Notes under the pieces: generated by a model
The model's database searches: none
What the model was told of the DNA's origin: nothing
Seen by the model: the letters and a program-made list of their open reading frames with translations, nothing else
Origin: Nonomuraea dietziae
GTDB taxonomy: Bacteria; Actinomycetota; Actinomycetes; Streptosporangiales; Streptosporangiaceae
NCBI RefSeq assembly: GCF_014195505.1
Contig: NZ_JACIBV010000001.1
Coordinates: 7,874,001 to 7,938,000, forward strand
Reading direction: 5' to 3'
DNA: 64,000 bases
Shown here: one piece after another, positions 27,623 through 39,300 of the stretch
How positions within the stretch are numbered: the stretch's first letter is position 1
Layout of the letters: each line of letters opens with the position of its first letter
Translations under genes and position numbers: made by a program

Positions 27623-30600
27623 CCGGTCCGGCGTACCACGAACCAGAGCAGGCCGTCGAGCCGATCGCGGTCATCGGGATCGCTTGCCGCCTCCCAGGCG
27701 CCGAGGACGTGCCCGCGTTCTGGCGCAACCTGGTCGACGGAGTGGAGTCCGTCAAGTTCTACACCCGTGAGGAGCAGGAGGCGCTCGGCGTCCCCGACTA
27801 CCTGCTCGACGACCCGACCTTCGTGCGGGCGGCCTCGGTGGCCGAGGACTACGGCGCGCTCGACGCCGCCTTCTTCGGGATGTCGCCGCGAGAGGCCGAG
27901 CTGCGCGATCCGCAGCAGCGGATGTTCCTCGAGCTGTCCAACACCGCTCTGGAGGACGCGGGCTACGACCCCTCCCGCTACCAGGGCGAGGTCGGGGTCT
28001 ACGGCACCATCGGCTCGGACGAGTACCAATGGATGTACATCAGGCCGAACCGCAAGGTGTTCGCCTCCGTGGGCAGCCTGGCGGTCTTCACCGGCAACCA
28101 CCCCGACTACCTGGCGACCCTGGTCTCCTACAAGCTCGATCTGCGCGGGCCCAGCGTGACGATGCACACGGCCTGCTCCTCCTCCCTTGTCGCCATCCAC
28201 GTGGCGTGCGAGGCGCTGCGCGCGGGTGAGTGCGACATGGCGCTGACCGGCGGCGTCTCGCTGGAGATGCCCGCCGAGTGGGGCTACCAGTACCACCAGG
28301 ACGGCATCTACGCCGCCGACGGGCACTGCAGGGCCTTCGACGCCGGAGCGGCGGGGACGATCTGGGGCGGAGGCGGCGGCGTCGCCGTGCTCAAGCGGCT
28401 GTCCGACGCCATCGCCGACGGCGACCACATCCGCGCCGTCGTCGCGGGCAACGCGATCAACAACGACGGGGCGACCAAGGTGGGCTTCTCGGCGCCCAGC
28501 GCCGAAGGCCAGGCCGCCGCGGTCTCGCTCGCGCTCGGCGTCGCCCAGGTCGACCCGCGCACCGTCACCTACGTGGAGGCCCACGGCACCGGCACCTCCC
28601 TCGGCGACCCGATCGAGGTGGCCGCCCTGTCCAACGTGTTCGGCAGCGGCACCGACGAGGCCGGCTGGTGCGGCATCGGCTCGGTGAAGACCAACATCGG
28701 CCACCTCGGCCCCGCCGCGGGCATCGCGGGCTTCATCAAGACCGTCCTGGCGCTCGAACACGGCATGATCCCGCCGACGATCAACTTCGAGAAGCCCAAC
28801 CCGCGCATCGACTTCGGCACCAACCCCTTCTACGTCGCCTCCTCGCTGACCAAGTGGGAGACCGACGGCTTCCCCCGCCGCGCGGGCGTCAGCTCCTTCG
28901 GCATCGGCGGCACCAACGCCCACGTCGTGATGGAGCAGGCGCCGCCCGCCCCCGTGCCCACGACGCAGCCGCGCCCCGCCCACCTGCTGCAGGTGTCGGC
29001 CCGCACCTCCAGCGCGCTGGAGGCCGCCGTGCGCAGGCTGGCCGACCGCCTCGACGGGGCCGAGATCGACCTGGCGGACGTGGCGTTCACGCTGCGCAAG
29101 GGGCGGCGCGAGATGACCCATCGCGCCGCGGTGGTCGCCACCGACGCCGCCGACGCCGTCGCCGCGCTGACCGACCCACGCCGCCTGGTCAAGGGCAAGG
29201 CGGGCAAGCCGCGCGTGGCATGGCTGTTCTCGGGCCAGGGCGCGCAGTACGCGGGCATGGGCGCGCAGCTGTACCGCACCGAGCCCGTCTTCGCGGCCGC
29301 CGTCGACGAGTGCGCCGAGATCCTGCGCGACGAGCTGGGCCTGGACATCAGGACGCTGCTGTTCCCCGAGGACGGCGAGCGCGAGCGGGCCGACGAGCGG
29401 CTGCGTCAGACCTCGCTCACCCAGCCCGCGCTGTTCACCGTCGAATGGGCGCTGGCGAGCCTGTGGCGCTCGTGGGGCGTGGAGCCGGCCGCGATGGTCG
29501 GCCACAGCATCGGCGAGTACGTCGCCGCCACCTTCGCGGGCGTCTTCGATCTGCCCGACGCCCTGCGCCTGGTCGCGGCCAGGGGCAGGCTGATGCAGAG
29601 CATGCCGGAAGGCTCCATGCTCGCCGTCAGGATGGAGGAGGACGAGGTGCGCGGGCAGCTGCCCGACGGCCTGTCCATCGCCACCGTCAACGGGCCTGGC
29701 AGCTGCGTGGTGGCCGGGCCGACCACGCTGGTCGAGGAGTTCTCCGCCCGTCTCGAGGAGGCGGGCGTCGGGCGCACCATGCTGCGCACCTCCCACGCCT
29801 TCCACTCGCCGATGATGGACCCCATTCTCGGCGAGTTCCACGACGTCGTCGCCAGGGCGGCGCGTCACGCGCCGAGCCGGCCGTTCCTGTCCAACGTCTC
29901 CGGCACCTGGATCACCGCCGAGGAGGCGGTCGACCCCGCCTACTGGACGCGCCACCTGCGGGAGGCCGTCAGGTTCGGCGACTGCGTGGCCACGCTCGCC
30001 GCCGAAGGGGAGTGGCGGCTGGTCGAGTGCGGCCCCGGCAGGCAGCTGGCCGGTCTGGCCAGGACCCAGCTGCCGCGCACCGGGCCCGCGCCGCTGGCCA
30101 GCCTGCCCGGCCCCGCCGACCCCAAGCAGGACCTCGAGGTGCTCTACGCCGCGGCGGGCACGCTGTGGACCTCGGGCGTCCAGCTCGACGCCGACGCCCT
30201 CGGCGAGCCCGCCCGCAGAGTGCCGCTGCCCGGCTACCCCTACGAGCGCACCCACCACTGGGTCCAGACGACCATCGACCCCGAGCTGGTCTACCCGCGC
30301 TCGCCGCGCGCGGGCGCGCTCGCCCCCGAGGAGTGGTACTCGGTCCCCGCGTGGCGGCAGGCCCCCGTCGCCCTCACCGCGACCACCACCGCCACCACCC
30401 CCGCGACCACGGCCGCGTGGAGCGGGCGCTGCCTCGTCTTCGCCGGCCCCGCCGCCGAGCCGATGGTGGCCGCGCTGCGGACGGCGGGCGCCGACGTGGT
30501 GTCCGTGATCAGGGGCGAGAGCTACGGCGTGGCCGCCGACGGCATGATCACGATCAGGCCGGGACGGCGCGAGGACTACGAGGCGCTGCTGGCCGAGACC

Positions 30601-33145
30601 GGGGTCCCCGCACGGGTGGTCCACGCCTGGGCCCTCGACGGCGAGCCCGCCGACGGCGTCCGGCAGACGCTGGCCGCCCAGGACGCGGGCTTCCACAGCC
30701 TGCTCGACCTGGTCCAGGCTCTCGCCCAGGCCGAACGCGAGCACGACGTCCACCTCGACGTCGTCACCGCGGGCACGCAGAGCGTCACGGGCCACGACCT
30801 CCACAGGCCCGAGCACGCCACGGTGGCCGGCATCGCCAAGGTCGTCCCCCTGGAGGCGCGCTGGCTGTCGGTGCGTCACATCGACCTCGAGGACGTCGTC
30901 TACGACCCCGCCCCCCTGCTGGCCGAGCTGACCGCCGCTCCTGAGGAGCCCGAGGAGGGCGTGCCGCCGTCCCCCGTGGCCCTGCGGGCGGGGCGCCGCT
31001 GGGTGCGCGGCTACCAGCAGGTGCCCGTGGCCCCGCTCGACGGCGAGCCCGCGGGCCTGCGCGAGGAGGGCGTCTACGTCATCACCGGAGGGCTCGGCGG
31101 CATCGGCCTGACCCTGGCCGAGGACCTGGCCGCCAAGGTCAGGGCCAGGCTCGTGCTGATCAGCAGGTCGGGGCTGCCGCCACGTGACGGATGGGACGCG
31201 CTCGAAGGCGCCGACGACCGCACGGGCCGCGCCGTCCGCGCCGTCCGCAGGATGGAGTCGGCGGGCGCGGAGGTGCTCGTCATGGCCGCCGACGTCACCG
31301 ACCCCGCGAGCCTGCGCGAGGTCAGGACGGCGGCTCTCGGCAGGTTCGGCCGCGTCGACGGCATCGTGCACGCCGCGGGGCTGCCGGGCGGCGGCATGGC
31401 CGAGGTGAAGGAGCGCGAGGCCGCCGACCTCGTCATGGCGCCCAAGCTGGCGGGCACGCTCGCGCTGCGCGAGGTCTTCGGCGACCTCGACCTGGACTTC
31501 GTGCTGCTGTGCTCGTCGGTGACGGCCGTCGCGGGCGGCTTCGGCCAGGTGGACTACTGCGCCGCCAACAACTTCATGGACGCCTACGCCCACACCTGGC
31601 CTGGCCGGGTGCTGTCGGTGAACTGGGGCGCCTGGCTGGAGGTCGGCATGGCGGCCGAGGTCGCCGCCCCCGTCGCCTTCCGCGCGCTGCAGCGAGGCGA
31701 CAGGGTCACCCCGTTCGACCATCCCGTCCTGTCCCACAGGCACGAGACCCCTGGCCGCACCCCCTGGTACGGCGGGACCGTCGCCCCCGACACCCACTGG
31801 ATGCTGGACGAGCACCGCATGGCGCAGGTGCCCGTCATGCCTGGCACCGTCTACCTGGACACCGCCCGCGCCGCCTTCCAGGACGCCGTGCCGAGCCCCG
31901 GCCCCCGGCTACGAGGTCGAGCTGCGCGACGTGGCCTTCGTCGCGCCCATGCCCGTGGCCGACGGCGGCGCCGCCGAGCTGCGCGTGCACCTGACCCCCA
32001 GCGGCGACGGCATGGACTTCGAGGTGGTCAGCGTCGTCGGCGGGCGATCGCGCCAGCACGCCAGAGGGGCGGCGAGCTGGATCCGCGGCGGCCAGGAGCA
32101 CGCCGCCGAGCTGGCAGAGGTGCGCGCCCGCTGCTCCCACGCCAGCAGCGACGACATCGCCCACGTGTTCTCCTCCGCCTCGGGCCTGCTGTCCTTCGGC
32201 CCCAGGTGGACCAGCCTGCGCTCGGTCTACCTCGGGCAGAACGAGGCGCTGGCCAGGCTGGAGGCGGGCCCCGAGGTGGCGGCCGAGATCGACGGGTTCG
32301 GCTTCCACCCCGCGCTGCTGGACGAGGCGACCGCGTTCCTGGGCGCCAGGAACGACCACAGCTTCCTGCCGATCGGCTACGGCAGGATCGTGGTGCACGC
32401 ACCCGTCCCAGGACGGGTGTGGAGCCACGCCATCCAGCGCGACACGGGCAGCGCCGAGATCGTCGCCGTCGACTTCACCCTCTACGACGACGACGGCGGC
32501 AAGATCCTGACGATCTCCGACTTCGTGCTCCGCAGGATCGACAGGGACTCGGTCGCCCAGACGGTCGGCGAGGGCGCGAAGGAGAGCGTCGAGGACCGCG
32601 CCGTCGCCGAGGAGTCCGCCGCCGCCGGCATGGCGGTCGACCTCGACGGGGCCAAGGCGGGCATCTCGCCCGCCGACGGCGCCGACGCCTTCCGCAGGCT
32701 CCTGGCCGTCGGGCTCGGCACCCAGGTGGTGGTCAACGCCACCCCGCTGCCCGAGTTCGTCGCCGGGGTGCGCGAGCTGACCCAGGACACCGTCGCCGAG
32801 GAGCTGGACGGCGCGGCGGCCGCCGACGGCGCCCACGCGCTGGACGAGGACCACGTCGCGCCGCGCAACGAGCTGGAGAGCACGCTGGCGGGCCTGTGGG
32901 GCGAGGTGCTCGGCGCCAGGCAGGTCAGCGTCGAGCAGGACTTCTTCGAACTGGGCGGCAACTCTCTCGTCGCGGTCCAGCTCATCGCGCTCATCAGGAA
33001 GAAGATCGGCGTCAGGCTGCCCATGCGCAGCCTCTTCCAGGTGCCGACGGTGGCGGGCATGGCCTCGCTGGTGGAGGAGCTGCGCGGCCAGCAACCGGTC
33101 AAGCAGGTGGCCCTGACCAGGCTGCCCAGGCAGGAAAGGGCGTGA
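27619..33145 (+). CDS. Type I PKS module, KS-AT-KR-DH-ACP (frameshifted)
   Basis: About 1841 residues after removal of one base in the C run near 31901-31906. KS (14-440) has nucleophile Cys186 in HTACSSSLVAIH, with His in EAHGTGTSLGD and KTNIGHLGPAAG. AT (530-840) has GHSIGE (Ser630) and HAFH (about 726), predicting malonyl-CoA. A Thr/Ala-rich linker follows. KR (1150-1330) has GGLGGIG and the SS...Y-C-A-A-N active site, without an LDD or A-type Trp. DH follows the KR: His1399 is in EHRMAQVPVMPG, with the motif Gly replaced by Gln1403, and Asp is in HPALLDEA. ACP has GGNSLV near 1779. ATG 27619 has AGGAG 8 nt upstream. It extends the dipeptidyl intermediate by a C2 unit, probably reduced and dehydrated. 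Confidence 0.87.
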
Positions 33146-33146
33146 C

Positions 33147-33338
33147 ATGCGCGACGGCGAGTACAAGGTCGTGGTCAACGACGAGGAGCAGTACTCCATC
33201 TGGTTCGCGGGCAGGACGGTGCCCGACGGCTGGCGGGAGGCCGGCTTCGCCGGCGACAAGCAGCAGTGCCTGGACCACATCGAGCAGGTCTGGACCGACA
33301 TGCGGCCGCGCAGCCTGCGTGAGGCCATGGGGCGGTAG
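33147..33338 (+). CDS. MbtH-like protein
   Basis: 63 residues with the family signature: NDEEQYSIWFAG, the conserved VPDGWREAGF with invariant Trp, CLDHIEQVWTDMRPRSLRE. MbtH proteins bind NRPS adenylation domains and are needed for their solubility or activity. It starts 1 nt after the PKS stop and ends 12 bp before the next NRPS, whose own Shine-Dalgarno AGGAGGAA overlaps this stop codon. The usual IWP after the tyrosine/serine is IWF here, a minor deviation. It probably serves the adenylation domains of this cluster. Confidence 0.95.
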   Translation: MRDGEYKVVVNDEEQYSIWFAGRTVPDGWREAGFAGDKQQCLDHIEQVWTDMRPRSLREAMGR

Positions 33339-33350
33339 GAGGAACGACAG

Positions 33351-36300
33351 GTGAGCGGCTCTTACGTCTTTCCCGCCTCCTACGCGCAGGAACGTCTGTG
33401 GTTCCTGTCCAGGTTCGACCCCGACGTGCCTGTGCACCACGTCAACATCGTGATCGACCTGCCGGAGGGCGCCGATCACGACAGGTGCGCCAGGGCGCTG
33501 GGGGAGATGGTCAGGCGGCACGAGACGCTGCGCACGGCCCTGGCCGTCGAGGACGGGAGCCTCGTCCAGGTGGTCATGGCCGAGCTGCCGGTCACCCTCG
33601 CCCACACCGACCTCAGCGGCCTGCCCTCCGAGCAGGCCGAGAGGGAGTTCGACGCGCTGGCGGGCGCGGACGCCAGGCTCCCCTTCCAGCTGGACCAGGC
33701 GCCGCTGTGGCGGGCGCGCATGGTCCGGCTGGCCGAGGGCGACCAGCGCCTGGTGTTCGTCGTCCACCACGCCGTCTTCGACGCCAGCTCGGGGCCGACC
33801 TTCGTCAACGAGCTGCTGGAGATCGAGGCCGCGCTGGCGCAGGGGCGGCCGCACGGGCTGCCCGACCTGGCCGTCCAGTACGCCGACTACGCGGTGTGGC
33901 AGCGCGAGCACCTGGCCCAGGGCGTGCTGGCCGAGCAGATCGGTTACTGGCGAGAGAGGCTGGCGGGGCTGCCACGGGATCTGGGCCTGCCCACGGACAG
34001 GCCCCGGCCCGCCGTCCGCGGCCATGAGGGGGCCGAGTACCACCTGAGCCTGCCCGCCGAGCTGGTGGACGACCTGGAGGCGCTGGCCAGGCGGCGCGGC
34101 GCGACGCTGTTCATGGTGCTGCTCGCGGGGTTCAAGGCGCTGCTGGCCCGCCACGCCGACCAGTACGACGTCGCGGTGGGCTCGCCGGTGGTGGGCAGGG
34201 ACCTGCCCGAGGTCGAGCCGCTGATCGGCATGTTCATCAACACGCTGGTGCTGCGGACCGATCTCGGCGGCGACCCCTCCTTCGGCGAGCTGCTCGAGCG
34301 GGTGAGGACGACCGTGCTCGAGGCGCTCGACCACGCGGAGGCGCCCTTCGACCGGCTGGTCGAGGCGCTCCAGCCGGAACGCGACCCCAGCCGCACCCCC
34401 CTCTTCCAGGTGGGCTTCAACCTGTTGCCGCTGGAGGTCAGGGGGCGCTTCCCCAACGGCACGGCCCAGCTCGACCTGAGCATGGACGTCGTCAGGTCGA
34501 GTGAGGGCGCCGGGCTCTGGCTCGAGTACAGCACCGAGCTGTTCGACGAGGAGAGCGTCGCCCGCCTGGCCGGCGCCTACCGGCTCCTGCTCGCCGCCGC
34601 GGCCGCCGATCCCGGGCTGCGGCTGTCGGAGCTGCCGCTCATGTCGGACGAGCAGCGCGGGCGGATGCTCGACGAATGGACGGCGACCGCCGCCCCGTAC
34701 CCGGGGCTGCCGCTGCACGACCTGGTCGCCGAGCAGGCCAAGCGCACACCCGACGCGATCGCCGTGAAGACCATGGAGGGCGAGGAGCTCACCTACGCCG
34801 AGCTGGTCACCAGAGCGGAGGACCTCGCCAGGCTGCTGGCCGCGCGTGGCGTGGGCGTCGAGTCGTGCGTCGCGCTGTGCCTGCCGCGCGACGCCGACCT
34901 CATCGTCGCGCTGCTCGCCGTGCTGCGGGCGGGCGCGCACTACCTGCCTCTCGACCCCGCCTATCCCGCGGAACGGCTCGCCTACCTCCTGTCGGACTCG
35001 GGCGCCGCCCTGCTGCTGACCCACTCCTCCCTCCTCGACCGCCTGCCCGGCACGCGGCCGGAGGAGCTCCTGCTCGACCGGCGCCCGCCCGCGCCTGAGG
35101 GGCCGCTGCCCACCGTCACCCAGGACCACCTGGCCTACCTGATCTACACCTCGGGCTCGACGGGCCGTCCCAAGGGTGTGGAGGTGCCGCATCGCGGCGT
35201 GGTCAACCTGGTCACCGACGTCGTCCGCACCCTCGGGGGCGGCAGCGCGCTGCTGATGACCTCGCTGTCGTTCGACATCGCCGCACTGGAGATCTTCACT
35301 CCGCTGCTGTCCGGCGGCACGCTGGTGATCGCGCCGGAGGACGCCGCGCGCACACCGAAGCAGGTCAGGGCCGCGGCGGCCGAGGTGGACCTGGTCCAGC
35401 TGACCCCCTCGGTGGCGGGGCTGGCGCTGCCCGAGCTGCCGCCCGGCCTGCCGCGCGTCATCTGCGGAGGCGAACCGCTGCCCGCCGACCTGGCCGCCGG
35501 CATCCTGCGGGTCGCGGGGGAGCTGTGGAACTTCTACGGCCCCACCGAGACCACGATCTGGTCGACCGCCTACCGGGTACCGCACGACGCGACCACCATG
35601 CTCATCGGAGGGCCGGTGGCCAACACCACCGCCTACGTGGTCGACGGCCACCTGCGCCCCGTGCCCGTGGGAGTGCCGGGCGAGCTGCTGCTCGGCGGCG
35701 CGGGCGTGACGCGCGGCTACCACGGCCGCCCCGGGCTGACCGCCGAGCGGTTCGTGCCCGACCCGTTCGGCACGGCGGGCGGCCGCCTCTACCGCACGGG
35801 CGACCTCGTCAGATGGCGGCCCGAAGGGACGCTGGAGTACCTGGGCCGCCTGGACGACCAGGTGAAGGTCCGCGGCGTGCGGATCGAGCCCGACGAGATC
35901 GCCGCCGTGCTCGCCGAGCACCCCTCGGTACGGCGGGCGGTGGTGACGGTGCGCGACGACGCCCCCGGCGGGCGCGGCCTGGTCGGCTACCTCGACTGGA
36001 CAGGACAGGAGGGGCCCGCCGGCATGACCGGCGAACTGCGCGCGCACCTGCGCTCCAGGCTGCCGGAGGCGATGATCCCCGCCGCCTTCGTGGCGGTGGA
36101 CGCCTTCCCGGTGATGCCCAGCGGCAAGCTCGACAGGGCGGCCCTCCCGCCGCCGCGGGCCGTCGAGAGCGCCGAGCGGGTCGAGCCGCGCACCCCTGCC
36201 GAGAAGCGCCTGTGCGCGATCTGGGCCGAGCTGCTCGGCAGGGACCACGTGGGCGTGCGCGACGACTTCTTCGCCTCGGGCGGGCACTCGCTGCTGGCCG

Positions 36301-39300
36301 TCCGCCTGGTCGGCCGCGTCTTCGAGGAGTTCGGCGTGGATCTGCCGCTGCGCCGCTGCTTCGAGGCGACCACCGTCGAGGCGCAGGCGCTGGCCGTGGC
36401 CGAACTGGGCCCAGGCGAGGCCGAACCGCTCGAGCCGCCGCCCATCCCGCGCAGGACCGACCCGTCGGCGCCCGCGCCCCTGTCGGACGCCCAGCGCCGC
36501 CTGTGGATCATCGACAGCCTCGACCCCGGCAACCCCGCCTACACGCTCTCGTGGGCGTACGGGATCAGGGGGCCGCTCGACCCCGCCGCCATGGCCGCGG
36601 CCTTCGACGCCCTGGTGGACAGGCACCCCGTCCTCGGCCACGTCGTCACGGTCCTGGACGGCGAGCCCTGGCAGCACCCCGGCCCCTCACGGCCCAGGCT
36701 GACCGTCACCGAGCTGACCGCGCGGGAGGCGGACTCGGTCGAGCTCGCGGAGGCGGCCTTCCGCTTCGACCTGACCACGGGACCGCTGGTCCGCGCCCTG
36801 CTCATGAGGGTGGCCGAGGACGAGCACCGGCTGGTGCTGACCCTCCACCACCTCCTCGCCGACCGCTGGTCGGTGGCCATCCTGCTCAACGAGCTGCTGG
36901 AGCTGTACGCGGGGCAGCGCCCGCCCGAGCCTGGGGTCGGCTACGCCGACTACGTCGAGTGGCGGCGCGAGCAGCCCGCGGGCGACGACCTCGCCTACTG
37001 GCGCGAGGCGCTCGCAGACCTGCCCGACGTCCTCGACCTGCCCGCCGACAGGCCGAGGCCGCCGCTGCGGACCCACGAGGGGGCGCGGCTGCTGTTCGAG
37101 CTGGACCGCGACCTCGCCGACGGCCTGCGCGCGCTGGCCGCCGAGCAGCGGGCCACCCCGTTCATGGCGCTCGTGGCGGGGCTGCAGGCGTTGCTGTCGC
37201 GCTACACGGGACGGCAGGACATCCCGCTCGGCACGCCCATGTCGGTCAGACCGCACCCCTCCCTCGACGGGACGGTCGGCCTGTTCCTCAACACGCTGGT
37301 CCTGCGCGGCGACCTGTCGGGCGAGCCGAGCTTCACCGAGCTGCTGCGCCGCACCCGCGACACGGTCCTCGGCGCCTTCGAGCACGCGGGACTGCCCTTC
37401 GAGGTGCTGGTGGACGAGCTGGACGTCAGGCGGGACCTGTCGCGCAACCCCCTGTTCCAGGTCATGCTCGCCTACCAGAACACCCCCGACCTGCCGGGCG
37501 ACGGCCACGGCCTGAGGCTGGAACGCCGCGACGTCCGCCCCGGCACGGCCATGTTCGACCTCGGGTTCGTCGTCGAGGAGCGGGCGGACGGATCGCTGCT
37601 GTGCGTCCTCGACTACGCCACCGACCTGTTCGACGACGACAGGATGCGGCGCCTGGCCGAGCACTTCCGCGCGCTGCTGGCGGCCGCGGTCGCCGACCCG
37701 GCGGCCCCCGTCGCCGACGCCGCTCTGCTCACCCCGGGCGAGCTGGCCATTATCGAGTCGGCCAACCACACGGCCGCCGAGCAGCCCCGCGCCGCCCTGC
37801 ACGAGCTCGTGGCCGCCCAGGTCGCGCGCGCCCCGCACGCGCCCGCGCTGAGCTTCGACGGGGCCGGGTGGAGCACCTACGAGGAGTTCGCCGCCAGGGT
37901 GAACCGGCTGGCCAGGAGGTTGCGCGCGCACGGGGCCGGGTGCGACCAGGTCGTCGGTGTGTGCCTGGAGCGCGGGACCGACCTGGTGGTCGCCGTCCAC
38001 GCCGTCCTCGCGGCGGGCGCGGCCTACCTGCCGCTCGAGCCCGACCATCCCCGCGAGCGGCTGGCCTTCATGACGGCCGACGCCGGCGCGCGGCTGGTGA
38101 TCTCGACAGGCCGGTCGTCGGGCTCGCTGCCCGACGACGTCGTCCACGTGCTGCTCGACCGCGACGCCGACGTCATCGGCGCCGAGGACCCCGCCCCGCC
38201 CGACGTCGCCGTCCCCGCCGACGCCCTCGCCTACGTGATCTACACCTCGGGCTCGACGGGCAGGCCGAAGGGCGTCGGCGTCTCCCACCGCGCGATCGTC
38301 AACAGGCTGCTCTGGATGCAGGACACCTTCGGGCTGACCGGGGCCGACCGCGTGCTGCACAAGACGCCCTTCTCCTTCGACGTGTCGGTGTGGGAGCTGT
38401 TCTGGCCCTTCATGACCGGCGCGGGCCTGGCCGTCGCCAGGCCCGGCGGGCACGCCGACCCCGCCTACCTGGCGGGTCTGATCGAGGCCGAGGGCGTCAC
38501 CACCGCGCACTTCGTGCCGTCCATGCTGGACGCCTTCCTGGAGGAGCCGCGGCTGCCAGGGACGCTGCGCAGGGTCGTCTGCTCGGGAGAGGCGCTGAGC
38601 GCCGACCTGGCTGACCGGTTCCACGACCGCCTGCCCTCCGCCGGGCTGCACAACCTGTACGGCCCGACCGAGGCGGCGGTGGACGTCTCCTGGCACGCCT
38701 GCGGACCTGGCGAACGCGTGGTCCCCATCGGGCGGCCCATCGCCAACACCCGCCTGGAGATCCTCGACGACCGGCTGAACCGCGTGCCTGTCGGGGTGCC
38801 TGGCACGCTGTGGATCGGCGGCGTCCAGCTCGCCCGAGGCTACGCCGGCAGGCCGGGGCTGACCGCCGAGCGGTTCGTCCCCGACCCCTACGGCCAGGAG
38901 GGCGCCCGCCTGTACGACACGGGCGACCTGGCCAGGTGGCGGCCCGACGGCGAGATCGAGTATCTCGGCAGGTCCGACTTCCAGGTCAAGATCCGCGGCA
39001 TGCGGGTGGAGCTGGGCGAGATCGAGGCGGCCATGGCGGGGCTGCCAGGCGTGCGAGCGGCGGCGGCCCACGCGGTCGAGGACGGCGCCGGCCTGCGCCT
39101 GGTCGGCTACGTGGTGCCGGAAGGCGAAGCGGACCGGCACGGCTGGCGTGAGCGGCTGGCGGGCCTGCTGCCCGACCACATGATCCCCACCAGCTGGGTG
39201 CTGATGGACGCGCTGCCCCTCACCCGCAGCGGCAAGCTCGACAGGAAGGCGCTGCCCCGCCCGCTGAGCCAGGCGGCGGCCGCGCACACCGAACCCGAGG

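Noticed and set aside
27592..31815. A 1407-codon open frame on the minus strand opposite the PKS
   Set aside because: It is antisense to conserved KS, AT, KR and DH motifs; very high GC at third positions makes long antisense frames common. No domain is recognisable in it.
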